DNA of 64,000 bases from Siphlonurus alternatus (Eukaryota; Arthropoda; Insecta; Ephemeroptera; Siphlonuridae). A program made the position numbers and the translations under genes. The notes beneath the pieces were generated by a model that did not search any database, had not been told where the DNA came from, and was given only the letters and a program-made list of their open reading frames with translations. The stretch lies in the NCBI GenBank assembly GCA_949825025.1, contig OX463781.1, positions 33,617,221-33,681,220 of the forward strand, read 5' to 3'. Of this stretch, positions 36,401-54,918 are shown piece by piece (within the stretch, counting starts at the first letter, position 1; each line of letters begins with the position of its first letter).

Positions 36401-39400
36401 TATACATTTTATGAAAAGGTACTTTCTGAGATAAAAATTACTGTATATAACTTGTTTTGTTTGTTTGCTTGTTTTACTACAGAGTAATAACATCTTATAG
36501 GGCCAAGTGATATTTCATCGAATATGGATGGCGCAATACAAGTTCTTGGTTAATTTGTCATTATAAATTTTCTTCATAAAAAAATCGAACAATTATATAT
36601 ATTTTTCAATATTAAAAATGTGTTGATCGAGAAATGCATAACAAAATATAATAATATAATAATGGTGCAGCCAGTGTCCATGTTTGGTACCGCACCGTCA
36701 GTAATATTATCGCTGGACCTCACTCTGCATGCTGGGTGCCGCATTTTGCACTGCATCTCGAACTGAACTCATGTCATGTTTTTAGCAGCTAGGAGCGATG
36801 CGGGATTGTTGTAAATAATAAAAGTGTCGCAGTATTGTGAGGCTCGTGTATCAAACGTTTTGGCGGTAAAACTAAATATTCATACGCCTCTTTCCTTCCA
36901 CGCACAACCTTCTTGTAGTCATAATTCATTTATGATAATTTTTCTTTATTATAACAACTTGGCAGGCAGCAGCAGCAAGCCATCGCACAGCCAGTACATC
37001 ACGCCAACAAAGACTTCATAAGACGTGTGGCTCTAAGTACAAAAAATCTACATTTTTCACTTTTTCATAAATATGGCACATTTTACGAAATATTGACCGA
37101 ATATGTTATAAGTGGCATCATCTGTGGCAGTTTAAACTACAATTCTTTTAAGGTTCTAAGTATAGGAACCGTACATCTTGTATGACCTTTGTCCTCCAAT
37201 TAATGTAACGTAATTTTCACATGCTTGATACAAGTGTCCAAGGTAAGTCGGGACGATTTATTCCGACTCAAGGATGTTCAGTTGCGGCGGCCTTTTTGCT
37301 TTGCTAGCTTTTCCCCGAGTAGCTTGCTGGCGGCCGCGTGGTAGCAGCGAGGAGCAAGCGGGTATGCACGGTGGCAGAATCAATACGCCGCCGCTCCTCG
37401 CCTTGGCTCTGCGAGTGGCGCGGCGGCCCGCTCGCTTGCCTGCCGCTTACCGTTCTCCATCTGGCCACCGCTGGGCGCGAGTCACTCCACTAACTACGTT
37501 TATTAAACCATAAAATGTATATATATCGTTACGTGGAATAACGTTCAGAATAAAACAGCTTAAGTCCATTCTTACAATGAACTAGTAGAGTTCGTCATAA
37601 AAAATGTACATAAACCCGTAAGAAACTATAACTACACCAACGAGGGAAACGGTGAGGGCTTCAATGGAACACCGGTTTTCTGAGTTTTATGTTGATCACA
37701 AGTCATTTATTTACCACCATGCACTGGTATGTGCTAAAAACATTATAAAAAATAAAAATATTATTCCATGTTTCTAATTGTGCATATTTTTGCTAAAAAA
37801 ACAAATTATAAATTAAAGAATAATTTTTAATAATTTCGTCACGATGATGGTGTATTTAGTGTTAGTGTTTTTATTATCATTTTAAGAAAAACATAATGTA
37901 TCTCTTTTTGTTGCGAGCTGTATAATCACGAATTTTAAATTATAACAATGTGCGTTGTTTTCAAGAGCATCAGTGTTGTAACCTGTAATTTTTGGTCGCT
38001 CGTGTTGTTGGTCCCGTTATCCGGACGGGCACGAGTGGGCACCAAGAGCACCAGCCGGCAAGCGAGTGGGCACCGGCCGGGCGAAGAGCACATCGTCGGT
38101 CTTCTCCATGACGGAACGCTCATCATGTAAACTCTCTTGTCAAGGTAGTGTTCAAAGAGGCCACCCACAAAATGTTGGGCCGTGGGGTTTCCTCATAGTT
38201 TGCCAATACGTTCGTTCGACCTGACAGTTTTCATACACTTAGGAGTAGCATGAAATTTACCTTAGCCTCATCAGCTAGAGCTCTATGAAATACTCTATGA
38301 AATACGAAGAGCTGTGAATTTGCAAAATTTTGGCGGCACTAACTAAAAAGCCATTAAAAAAATGAAATTATCAGCTGCATAATATGTAGACTGCGTGACA
38401 ACGCCCAAAGACAAAGCAGGAGTAACGTTCGTGTTATGTCGAGGTATAGTATGGATACTATGGACCCAAATGGGGAAATAGATGCCAAATAACCACACAG
38501 GAGAATAATAAATGTATAGAATGAAGTTCCGAAGTATATATGTATGGTTCAGCGAGTTCCGACCATAATTTTTATTCCTTCAAATAAAAATCTAACCAAT
38601 AATGGACTTGCGTCCTTTCCCGCTACTACATAGCAGAGCACATGACATTATTATTATTGCCTTCATTGCACTGCATAACACAGTTAATATAAGGTATACT
38701 GCACTACAAGTGCAATGAAAATAGAGTTAACTTCCTGGCTCTTGATGAGCCCGACCTATATGCAATTGCTGAAGGTTTTTCCAAACCAGAGCTAGAAATA
38801 ATTTATATTGTAAAAGAAACGTTAATTGCTCTATATATTTAATTTACTTTACTGCACATATATAGTGTATAATATTTAGTACAATTAATATAATATATCA
38901 TATTTCTGATTTATTATTTGTATTTAAATCCACAGAATGCTCTATATACTACAAATTATTTCGCATGGTAGATATTATATAATACCAAAGCACAGAATAT
39001 TACTGATAAAACAATTGTAAACAAACATAAATATGTTTGCTCCAGATTTGTATTCAATTGTGGTATAAAACTTTTTTTACATGATTCTGTATATGTTTTA
39101 AGTGCAAATAATACAACGTTATTTTTTTTTATCCTGTTGCAAGTAGCATCAGACAGCGCCAGTAAAATAACAATTTCGCTGTCGAGTGCAGCAGCAACAG
39201 TAAAAAGTTGACTCCACAGGTCCTAGCTGTGCAGTAAATATAGCAAGTGCAAGTGGGACGCGCGGGCGGCTGACAAATGACTGCCACACGGTTGGGTCAC
39301 GATCCTGCTGGTGCTGCCGCGTGAATGGGGGCACTGCGCGGGTCACCGCCGGGGGTCCCTTTGGTGGTATCTACAAGGTGGAGGATATATGTAGTTTTTC

Positions 39401-40940
39401 AACGAGATTCGACGTGGAACAAAATCCTGAGAAAAGAAGTACACGAGCTTTTCTGACTGTATATATTATGACTCAAGAGAACGTGGAGGCATGCTGAACA
39501 AAGACTGAAAGTGAGGCATTCATCAGATTCTTCTTTAAAATTCAGTTTGTTTAAGAAAATAAATTATTATAATATATATCATGTATTTCCCCAAATCAAT
39601 TAAATGCTGATGGCATGGACTAGCATCCTTTTAAGTATAAATAAGCATTATGCGCATGTATAATATATAATATAAATATATCATTGCATACAAGATAGAT
39701 TTGTATATTTCTGCATATAAAAACTCACAATATAAGGACATGCAAGATACTTTATCAAAGCGGCGTGCACAGAGATCGGTTTACTGAGGGTGTCGGGGTG
39801 ATGGGTTTATCCGATATGATATAGGGGAATTCCCGTGACCGAGAGAGATTAACTGGAGAACAGTGCAGGGCGCCGACGTGACGGCGGCACAAGTCCATAT
39901 ATATTATTTATATTATACAGTATGATGTCGACGTGGTGGTTCGGAACCCTCCAATCATTAGCTTTGCAGAAAATAACACTTTGCTCGTATATTTTTCATA
40001 CTTTTAATTTTTATTTTCATTTTTAGCTGTGGTGTTTAAACCTTAAATCTTGGAACTAATTGAAAGCAAATTACTGCATTTAGGAGTAACCCATGCAATA
40101 TTTAAAGATTTCAAAGGATTATGGTTTTCTGGACATTTGATGTTTCTTTGTTTTGTACTGTTTTTTCCCTTTTTTTTAGTCCCTCTATTATATAATCACA
40201 AAATACATTTCTTAATCATGTTGGACTTATATATAATAATCTTTCAGCTACTTTTAATTATCAAAAAATGGTTCATATTAATGGAACAAAAGTAAATTTG
40301 ACCTAAATCTAGTTTTCATTCTAATATATACATTAAAAATATTAACTTTACCGTGCGCCAAAAAGTTTTTTGTAATTTTTTATAAAGATTTATTTCACAT
40401 AAGGAATTTCAATAAGTTTATAGAGATAACATTATATTAAAAAATATTCTATAGAGATTGTGCTCTATATTAAATGAGGTCTTCAGCAGATCAATTTAGA
40501 GTATAGATACTAAAAAAAAAAAATTACAATACAATAAAACTTCAACCCGATACAACATGATGGCAAACAAGAATATATTTTATACTAAATAATATAAAAA
40601 GTTTTATTTAACGAACAAGAGCATTTTTTTCATTTGAAGCACGTTGAAAAAAGCGTGTGTCACAATATCAGTTTGCTACAAAACGAGTTACTTTGAAATG
40701 CCAATTATGACGGAAAGTCTTCCACGAGAAGAGCTGTTTATACAATTACAAAACTTGGCAGTGACGTTTTTAAAACTTAATTTTACATGAACGCATACAC
40801 TCGGCGAGTGTTCACAAATACATTTACGAGTATACCCGTCATACAACACCGCTCCTCTAGCTTATTACACTTGGATAGCGTACTCTGACACCAAAGACTT
40901 TGGTGTACATACACATTATAATATAATTATAGTGAGATCA
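33381..40940. other. Non-coding, no gene recognised
   Basis: AT-rich sequence with a TA run (33373-33401) and a 15-bp direct repeat TATATAGCATAATCA at 34332 and 34383. There is a CTG/GCTGCT run near 35268-35286 and a near-tandem CTCTATGAAATA pair at about 38281-38304. GC-rich patches lie at 37270-37500, 37990-38100 and 39230-39360. The open frames in these patches look compositional. Confidence 0.45.
37270..37500. other. GC-rich island, possible regulatory DNA
   Basis: About 230 bp of CpG-rich sequence with an Arg/Pro/Ala-rich plus-strand frame (37274-37513). A good donor-like AAGGTAAGT lies just upstream at about 37239. No domain is recognised, and neither coding nor promoter status can be shown. 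Confidence 0.3.
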
Positions 40941-40945
40941 TAATA

Positions 40946-41098
40946 GGCCTGTTCGTAAATCCTGCTCGGTGTACTCTGAGCAAGTTTACGAACAAAAATC
41001 GTGACGTCATTTGCACTGCACTCCCTATACTCCACCCTCTGCGCTGGTGTAAGAAAACGGTGTAAAAGTGTACACCGAGCAGGGTTTACGAACAGGCC
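40946..41098. mobile_element. 153-bp MITE, GGCCTGTTCGTAAA ends
   Basis: The left end reads GGCCTGTTCGTAAATCCTGC then TCGGTGTAC. The complement of the right end reads GGCCTGTTCGTAAACCCTGC then TCGGTGTAC, one mismatch in 29. TAATA flanks both sides (40941-40945 and 41099-41103). It is too short to code. A full CRE palindrome (41002-41009) lies inside. The termini and short AT duplication resemble PIF/Harbinger-type MITEs. Confidence 0.8.
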
Positions 41099-41103
41099 TA
41101 ATA

Positions 41104-44102
41104 TGTCTCTGACGATTTCATGCATCGATATTTCATTGCGAATAATAGCGTTTATCGTATTCCCGTCACTTGATAAGCCCATCAAGCAAATTGGGTAATG
41201 TCAGCTGATCAAAATTGTTTGATTAATTTTAGTTACCGCCCCATGAGATTCTCTCGTCAGTACATGGCAACAGCCTAAACAATGGTCTTTTTACTGGCAA
41301 AAAAACTTTTTCTGGTTGACAGCTGTGTAAATGTTATAGATTCAAGTATATTCCGTGTCATTAAATGCTACGAAATTTTTCATATATACAGCTAGAGGAA
41401 CGAGTGCACCACCATGGCATGTTACTGTTTCTTCTAATCACGCGCTTTTGGAATTCAAATTACTAATTTGTTAGAGTGTACAAACATTTGTCCACGTTTG
41501 CTTTAGTCATTGTTTAGCACCTTTAACTTTTACGGAATTCCATTTGTGGAATGGAATATCATTTTTATTATATTGGTATAATTTGTGAGGCTCAAGGTAT
41601 TGGCTAAACACGTCGAGTGATGGCAACTAGGACACCAGCAGCCATGTCAGAAGTAGGCTGCAGTATTATAGCGGTGGTGGCGAGCTAGCAGGCGGACGAG
41701 CGGGCGGCAACAGCAGCCGCGGACGACGCCGCGATCCTCATACTCCCGGCGTCGTCGCTTTGAATAATAAATTGACGCTTGTGCTATTTCCACGCTCTCC
41801 CGCTCTCCTCCTCTCTCTCTCTCTGACAGTCTTGTCTCTCTCCCTCAGTCTTTACTCTCGCTACAAATTCGTCCCTCCCTTCCTATAGGTAGAAAGAGCT
41901 CGTCATGCCCAAGTGTATGGCCCATGTCGTCAATACATTGTTGTTGTTGTTTGTTTGAAAGTATTGCAATGACGAGCTGTAGAGCTGTGACGTCAACAAG
42001 GAACCACGTGATCATGCACATGATCGGCTCGAGATCGGTTTCGTGAAAAAGTGTAGATAATAGCTTTACAACTCCAGAGAAACGATTTACGAGAGGAAGG
42101 AGTAAGCGATGCTGTATACACCAGCACAGTGCATGCCTCGTGTTTTTTTCACTTTTTTACTATTCTTTTTAGATTCAAGTTGTTTCGTATTTTGTGTTTC
42201 AAACTTACGAAATATAACATGTTATTCCTGTTACTATAATGTACTGTATACTGCTATATTTTTTCGTATTGTAAAATCTTATGCATATATAATAGAAACA
42301 AGTATATATGGTAAATGAATTAGTTTGCAAGAGAACTGCATGCAAAATTTGCTAGAGAATTACACTGCAAACTATAAAAGAGAGAATTAATTTCATTTGC
42401 AAACGACTAATAAGTTTATATATACTGCATATATAAATATACTCGTGCATTACAAACCTATTTCATGCAAGCGCTTATATAGTCTTACGTTCATAAAGAT
42501 GACGTTATTTTCTCATTAACATGGTTTAAGAGACACTTTTTTAAATTTATACTTATTGCATGTTATAATACTCTGAGGCAGTTATGGTACTTTAGTGTCA
42601 AACGGTTTACAATAATATGCCAACCACATAACACGTCGCTTCATATTATGCTCGTGACGACACAAGAAGGGGGCGTGACCCATCCAGTATAGCGGTCGTT
42701 CGCCGATATATCGAATGACTTTTGCCTCAGTTACAGCGATTTGACAAGCACTCCCTTTGGTTTGGTAACTCACGACACCGCACTTACAGCTAATGTACTG
42801 AACTAAAGTACAATGTGTTACACTACTTAAGAAGCACTCGAGTCCAACATATATATGACACAACATGCACGTTAGAGAATTCAATATAATTGAACGCCTC
42901 TTGACACGAATTGCACACAAGCTATAGAGCGTATGCATTGCATTAAATTGTATCCATTGAATCTAGGGTATTTCTGCAGAACACAGAAAGATAGCTTGTT
43001 CGTATATTACGCTATAGTATTCTTTATTTAATACCAGCTTTACATGATAATGATACAATTTTTCTAATTATTGCATACAATATTTTCCTACAAGAAAATT
43101 TAAACGCCATTTATTTGTAAGGAGATGAAATTGTCTTGTAAGGGAAAATTGCATGAAAAATTGTATCGTGCAGTAATACAGACTTAGTTTTTATTATACA
43201 TATAAATTCAATGTGTTCTTCTGAAGAACACTTCTCCTTGAATCTATATATTAATCTTGCTCAAATAAAATTAATAATTCAAATTACTGTGATTTTGGTT
43301 TTGAAGCAGCACCATAACAAGAATACAAGAGGTGAATTTATTTAGAAACAAAGTTGTTTTGTATAAAAAAGATAATAGTCTTAGCGCGTGACGTCACAGC
43401 ATGCGAACGTGGGCCGACGTGTAGCTTGTCGTGATGTTCTACCCGTGCGCACGCGGCGAGCAACAATGAGAAACGCGAGTAGCGAGTCAAGTACGCCCTA
43501 ATTGCAGCCTTCGTACGTACTCCTTTAGCTACTACTCCCTAATTAGCCTTGTTAAACGCATAATTGACCGTTGAAATCTCTGTTATTTTTGTTATATCAA
43601 GTTGACGGGTCACTTACGTTACCCTGACAGTCAAGCTTCAACTCTCCGTCGTCAATCACTCGGACCACCGATTGAAATCTCCCTCTGCATCGTGTCACAC
43701 ACACACTATACGTTTTAACTCGACGTTATTACAAGACACTCGCTGCATGGTATATACGAATGCAGGTATGCAATGAAATTATCAATTAAATCAATAAACT
43801 TTGTCTTGAATTATATGAAAATTTCTTCAACCTCTTGTACAAGTTATGATTGCTAAATTTATAATATTATATGATGAGAATTATTCGACTGCATGTGCAA
43901 ATTAATAATAATATAATTAATTAGCTTTCATTGAACTTTACTCGTGCAGTTTATGGAGGCGTGGTGAACCAAAAAAAATATGTCATGATATATGCTAGGT
44001 ATTAGATATTATACATAATAATATTATATCATATCCCAAAATTGCAAATCTGCATCTTTGTCTATAATATATATTATACTATTGGAGCAAGTGAGGCAGA
44101 TG
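41104..44102. other. Non-coding with a GC-rich and CT-rich patch
   Basis: No gene recognised. A GC-rich segment (41640-41760) runs into a CT-repeat tract (41797-41850), a combination often seen at insect promoters, but no ORF or exon can be tied to it. A perfect short palindrome GTGTTCTTCTGAAGAACAC lies near 43213. Full CRE sites lie at 41988-41995 and 43389-43396. Confidence 0.4.
43048..43171. repeat. Imperfect foldback of about 124 bp
   Basis: GATACAATTTTTC, TGCAT, TTTTCC and TACAAG on the left return inverted on the right as CTTGTAAGG, AAAATTGCATG and GAAAAATTGTATC. It is probably an eroded MITE. The ends and any target duplication are unclear. Confidence 0.5.
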
Positions 44103-44106
44103 TTAA

Positions 44107-44457
44107 GGATTATTGTCACTATAGTCTTAGGAGATGGTGAATGACTCTGAAAATTATAGTAAACCTTCCTTACATTATAACATAAATTTTCAGCAAAAAA
44201 ATTGAAGCAAAAGTCAGTCTAGTTTTTGAGATATTCAGGATACAAATAGTGAGAATATCATTGGAAATCTGGCGGCCATTTTCAAATCAAGTCAAATCGA
44301 CATCTTTTTCAACTAAAAATATTATTATCTCAAAAACGAGACTGAATAATTCATTTTTTTACTTCAGAAAGTGAACAGTCATTTTGTTCTCTATGTTCTG
44401 ATCTAAATTTTGTATTTTTTTACCATACAAAAATAATTACGTTAGTGACAATAATCC
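44107..44457. mobile_element. 351-bp TTAA-flanked inverted-repeat element
   Basis: The termini GGATTATTGTCACTA (left) and TAGTGACAATAATCC (right) are inverted and directly flanked by TTAA at 44103-44106 and 44458-44461. TTAA is the piggyBac target. The piggyBac-typical CCC start is missing, so a TA-inserting mariner-like element sharing flanking bases is possible. Inside, CAGTCTAGTTTTTGAGATA (about 44215) and TATCTCAAAAACGAGACTG (about 44326) form a second inverted pair. There is no ORF. Confidence 0.65.
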
Positions 44458-44461
44458 TTAA

Positions 44462-47400
44462 GTTCGTACTGTTCAGAGGTGAAACCTGAACCTTGTATTT
44501 TTTTTTCCTTACATACATACCATTAAATTAAATTGCACGATATTTGTGTTGAGGAGGTACTGTTCCCAGTGCAGGGACGTTATTGACAATTCCTGGTCAT
44601 GAAAGAAATCTTCTGTGACAACTGCATGTATATTATAATTGCAAAGAGTAAGTAACATGAGTACTTTAATTCATTCAATTGTTATATGATTTACTTGACG
44701 TGAGCGTGTACAAGTGGATTTCAATTAGGACGTCTGCGATGCGACGCGATTTTGACGTTCATTTTTCCAAGTGAATTAACGACGTTGTGATGGTGATATC
44801 ATGCTTTGAGATGAAAAAATCGTGGCGTCAATACCATGCATACAATTTTGTAGCGAGTGCACAATCTTTGTGTACAAAAATCTCTAATATAAATGCAACG
44901 TAACTTGCATTTTCTTTGTCCGTATGTGAACTCGAGATTTGATACGAGGAGTGTGAACCCTTGCATGGTGCATAATTAAAAATTAAATGTAAATTCAAAT
45001 CTCTCTGCTTGGAAAATATTTGGGGTCTCTCTCCCCCCGGTGCCCCATTGTTCTGTACCATCATGAGCGGCGGTGAGGGGCGGTGCTGAGGCAGCTCGCG
45101 GAACCAGCAGTTGCGACGAGGAAGTTAGTTCTCCGCCGCACATGCAGTTATCCAGCACGACGCCGGTCGGTGACCTGACAACGCGAGCTGGCAACTCGCT
45201 GCCGCTGCTGCGGGCTTCTCGCTAGCGCACCGCCTCCAACACCTCGCAAGTACAGCCCGCCCAGAAATTACCGTCTCTATATCGTACACTTAATAACAAA
45301 ATCACTGACGGCGTTCATATAATATACAAGTCAATCAAGCAAGTGAATTCGCCAAGTTGGTTCCATTTAGAGGAAATTATACGAAGAAAAGTATATTTCG
45401 GGATAACTCTTGATTTATTAGCCATATATTTAGCTCGAGAAAAGTCAATCGAGCTATCCCCCAAAAATAGAGGAAAAGAGATTCATCACACTTCCATAGA
45501 TCTCCATGTGGCAACTCTCACAGAGTTACAAGGTGTCATGAAATTAATTCGCACTGTCCGATGAAAAGACTATTTTTGTTATTGCACAGTCACCAATTGC
45601 AGGATGCCGAATGGTATTTTTTCCCCTTTGAAATTAAACTTGTATACCTTTTTTTTTTTAAGACGATTGAGTAAAGAAAAATAATAATTTAAACTGCTGC
45701 AAAGAAGCGTGAAGTCTCCCTATTATTAGTTGACACTGCATGTTAACAGTTTCGTCAGTGTAAATGCTAAAGTTACAGTACTGTAAAAATATAAAATATT
45801 TTCACCTGTTAATTTGTCTATTAAATTCTGAACATTTATTAAGGGTTTGATTGAAAATATACAGCATATATCATGCACGTGATCGTGTATATATTTCGCA
45901 TTGAATCCATCATGTGTAGTGCATGCTGCGTGATGCTTTTTTTCTTTATTACAGATATTAGTCTGTATAAATTTGAACCAATAGAAACTTAATTCAATAA
46001 ATATACAATATTTGCGTGTTGTGTTTAAATAATTATTTTGTTAGTATTATATTAGAAAATTAGCGATCCATGTTCTATTTCATAAAGCCCAGTAAGACTT
46101 AAGTGTCAGGTATATAGTGCAGACGAAGCCAGTTGCTAATACTACCACCACGAGACAAGGAGCACTGAACCGAGCGACACAACTTGCAAATGTCTCGAAA
46201 CTTTGTGCAACTTAGCGAGCACTACTATACGTAATAAATCTGAGAACCAAGCTTTATTGTGTATACAGAAATAACACCCAACTTTCCGACAATGCCTCAG
46301 GTGAAGAGAATCAATCACAACGAGAGAAAAGAAACAAATAATACACGTTTATATCTATGTTAATATAATATCAATATATCATTATTTTAAATAAAATATT
46401 TATATAAAATTATATAAGAATTTATCAATAAATGTTTTAAAAAAAAATTGACTGAAGTGCAATATATACAAGCCGGCAAATTTGCGTGTGAGCAACAGAA
46501 AAAAATATTATATGTTTATTGCAGTACAGTACATATTATTTTTTATATCGATAACATTCTCTTCAAAGCTTATAAGAAGTATATAAAAAGTATAAATAAA
46601 AACTAATAATAACTTTTAATATATTAAAACATGCGCTACCTTATAGGCTTGGTTATGTAAACACACGTAGCAAAGCGAACACACAAATCCTACAACCCCC
46701 ACATGGTATCGCCGCGGTATATAAAGTCATCGAATCTGCACTGGTGAGAGGCCAGTTTTTCAAGTTTCGTGAGATCGCACGCTGATTGCATGGCAAGCAC
46801 ACGGGCGAGGACGCGCGGCTACGTGAGCGGCCTGACGATATGCAGGTGAACGAGGAGGACCCATGTTTGTAATTACCACAGAGATGTGAAGGTCTTCGGG
46901 AGAGTTTCTAAAACCAAACTGCAGTTTACACTTGACAATCACGGTGAAAATATTCGACCAATGTTTTGTAATGGACCCGCTAACATCATTGAAAGAAATT
47001 ACAGTACTTAATAGCTATTAGAAACTCATCAATGATGATACCCTCACTCTACTCCTACGGAACTGCATGCAATCCCTTATAATTCGCACGGTCTTGCTAT
47101 TTAGAGTGCAATATCATTATTATATAATACAATTGATAAATCTTGCCACTGTTTTCTTCACAACTCACGTGTTTTTGTACAAGTAAAATTCTGTACATAA
47201 AATGACGACACGCGCACTTGAATGAATTACTGCAGAGATTCAAGAATCTTCGCAAGTCAGCTATAAATAAAAAATGTCGTGCGCTGATGATATTTATACA
47301 ATGTATATCATATTATTATAGTAGTGGCCACTGTGTTGATACGTGCAATGCGCTCCTCGTTACGCGGGGTAATAATAGTAATAATACTATTAATAGATTG

Positions 47401-50400
47401 CGCTTTTAAAACAACACTAGTTTATATAAATATTTAAAAAAAAAAAAGAAAAACGCGTGTGGATTTTACTATTATTTTGTAGAAATGTTTAATACAATTT
47501 TGATATCAAATTTAGTTAACTAAATAGAGAACAACAACAATTTGTATAATATATACGCTATAAAATCTACCAACCGTAAAGGAGGAAAAAAAAAAGATGA
47601 AATTATATTGGAAAATTTCTCAGTACTGTATAGAAAACGTATTATAAAATTATTATATACAAGTACAGAAATATGCGTTTTTTTATCAGTCACGAGAGCT
47701 TTTATAAATTCAACGTTGGTATTTATAATAAATGACAATAAATGTATACACAATTTGAAATAATTGAACGAACATTGTTTAAATGTAGAACGAAGTAACA
47801 AAGTTTGTGTGGCAAACACTATCGGCAACTTGATTTGACACTCAACGCGAGAGGAAACAAAGTATTTTTTATATTCTTACCGTGTTTGCGAGAGAGCGAC
47901 GTTGCTTGTAAGTTGCAAACTAAGTTATTGTCTCCCCGTTGTTTTGTTATCAAGTATCTCTCACTGAACTACAAACTTCAGAGTATAAATAAGGAATATT
48001 AAGTCTGTCTTATGATTTACTCGTCATTTTGTATATAAATACCTCGTCCGTATTATTATACAACACAAAAATATGATTTGTTATTCATTTTTAGCATGTC
48101 AAATTTACCGATACACCAGGGTGGATAAGAAAAAACTTTCAATCCTTATTTAATTGGCATTTTTTAGAGACTCAAAGACCTTTTATGGTGTCAACTAGTC
48201 AAACTAGTGTATATGACGGCGGTCGGTGGGGGTGACTGGGGTTGGTTTAGGACATTCACCTCAATTTTAGAACGCTTCATTGACTGCAACTGCAAGATAT
48301 CGGTTGCTGCATGGTATTCACAAAATTGATAAGTACTGACTTGGTTCTCAATTCAAAACACCATTTTGAGTTTTGAGCACCATATTTTGATTTCGATTTA
48401 ACTCCTGATAATGATGTTTGAAAATTTACAGAACTAAAATCTCTGTGTTAAAGAGCGTGTGAAGTAAATCCATTTTATTTATACTTTAAAGTATTCCAAT
48501 AATTTATTTAACAATCTCGGCATAAAAAAACTGATATAACAGTGATAGCTTACATTAGTGACATGTTTTATAGCATGCCAATCTCCAAATCGTGTGATTT
48601 TTACGAATTATCCACGGGATCCCGAGTAAAAAAAAAAAAAAAAGAGTCAAGACTCTAATCTTTCCCAATACAAGCAATTGCCTGGCGTGTATATTAAATA
48701 CAACATTATTTAAACCTCTGCAAGTTGGCTGTATGTATATATATTATATATAAACCGTATACTGTGTATATATAACTCGCAATTCCCAGCGCACAATATA
48801 TTTTGCCTAGCAGCACGGGCGTTGTAACCGGTACAAATTAATGTTAGGAAGGATCCGCCCGCCTCTTCGTTTTACATAGGTCGGCTTTTTATCGAAGATG
48901 TTTCTATAGGCGTGCTGTTAGGCCGTGAGTTCATCTCTTCCCAAAAACCGTTAACAGCAGCGCCGGCGTAACCCCCCTCCCGTCAAGTTATAACTCTACG
49001 GCCGTCGCAACCTAGTTTTTACCTCTCAAATCCAGTCCATGCAAGCAATCCCTTCTCTATATAATGTCAAGCAGGAATTAAACCCGAGAAGGTACTCAAG
49101 ACTGTGGAGGTGTAACAATCACTCATTACAACGATCGACCTCAAAATTAAAATACGATAAGCAAAAAGCAAATCATTCATGAATTATAATAACCAGTTAA
49201 AAAAAAAAAAAAAGTAATTGGGGTTTATTGGCACATTACCAAAACAAAACACTACGAAGTCTCAATTGATTTAAATAATGAAACATTGAGCTGTATATTA
49301 TAGAAAGGTCAGTTACGTAATAAGATTATTGAGTGTAAATCAATAGATATTAATCAACGTTGATTGCTTTGGTGAAGAAAAGTCTTTAGGCTAATCTTCT
49401 TATAATTTCTATTGGAGGGCGAGGCTTGGTGTGACGTCACGAGGAACACCCAGGATGTTATAGGCTCGGAACAGCTGGAACGTTTTATTCAATGCCTGAC
49501 GACGTACCTCCAATTTTGGGGAAGAGGGCATCTATTAAATCTTAGAATTTGCTGCCATGTCTTCTTAGACTGCGTCTATAGTCTATAAGATTCCGTGTTG
49601 TGCGTATAAAAGCATTACTTTGAAGAAGGAAGACATTCAGGACGAAGCTCATTATAGTAAAGTGACAAAAGTTGTTGTACTAACAATTACAAGTGGAGGA
49701 TTACGGTATTAATTGTTTTAAAGTTCCAACTAATATCGTCAGAGAGTGCAACGGTAACAATGAATCCACAATAATCCAGTCACTTGACTTGTGACTTTTC
49801 TCAAGCACGACAATTCCAGAAGCTTACATCGGTCTGAGCAGCTTGACACGGCGGGGTCTGCCGCGGGGAACTACCAAGCGGCCGAACAGAGAATCGATTT
49901 TATCGTCCGTGAAGAAGACGACGTCTTTTGACACCGAACTTGAGCACCAATTTCACCTCATGGAGAACAAAAACAGCCCACGTACCTCATTCATGTAGTT
50001 AAGTCCTGAGAAAAATAAATATTATAAAAGGTCTATGATTTAAGAGCCGTGCATGCCTTTCTGACTGCATCGCAGAAATATAATTTTACTATAATATTGT
50101 ATAATTATAAACAGTATATGTATACTGTATTATATTCAAAATATGCAATATGTATAATAATAACTTCTTTCTGATATGTGTGCCCTTTACACATGTATTG
50201 TAATATGAAATATATATTTTACAGTACAATATACCGTGGTGATTTATAATAATCAACTTCATGAATAACAAGAATATTTTTATATGTAATTAAATTATGC
50301 GTGAAATGTATAAATATATTTTTATGTTACAACATTATAAGTATAATAAAATAAAACATTATGGAAATGAAATAGGCGAAGTGACAAACATCATGCATAC

Positions 50401-50672
50401 ACAGATTGCTTTGCAGTCTACCCCACATCATAAATTATTCAAAGAGGTGTTTATTTGGAAGTTACTCCAGAGCTTTGGATTAGCATTGAGAGCGGGCGAG
50501 TTCATCCCATTACCCCCCTTCCAGTGGACAGCGCGAGCAATTAATTACAATGGAAAGTTGGGGGCCATGTCATTATTAATTACCCTTGTATAAACACGAA
50601 ATAATTTGAGGGAAAGCTATAAAAGCGAGCCGGCAAAAAGTCATTGGTGAAAATAAAGGTCAACTATTATTT
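44462..50672. other. Non-coding, no gene recognised
   Basis: AT-rich apart from a GC-rich patch at 45060-45260. The open frame at 45343-45564 is protein-like in composition but matches no family and lacks splice or poly(A) context. A runs occur at about 48627-48643 and 49199-49214. One full CRE lies at 49432-49439. Confidence 0.4.
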
Positions 50673-50754
50673 GATGTTTTTGATCTCCAGGTATATTTAG
50701 GACTGAATTAAAAGATGTTTTTGATCTCCAGGTATATTTAGGACTGAATTAAAA
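50673..50754. repeat. Perfect 41-bp tandem duplication
   Basis: Two identical adjacent 41-bp units (50673-50713 and 50714-50754) begin GATGTTTTTGATCTCCAGG. Full identity points to a very recent duplication or to an assembly artefact. Each unit contains CTCCAG|GTAT, which is splice-site-like. Confidence 0.9.

Positions 50755-54918
<4,164 letters not shown>

Noticed and set aside
37274..37513. 79-codon frame in a GC-rich island
   Set aside because: The Arg/Pro/Ala composition follows from CpG-rich DNA, and nothing marks it as an exon.
45343..45564. 73-codon plus-strand frame with protein-like composition
   Set aside because: No family recognised, and no acceptor, donor, poly(A) signal or neighbouring exon supports it.
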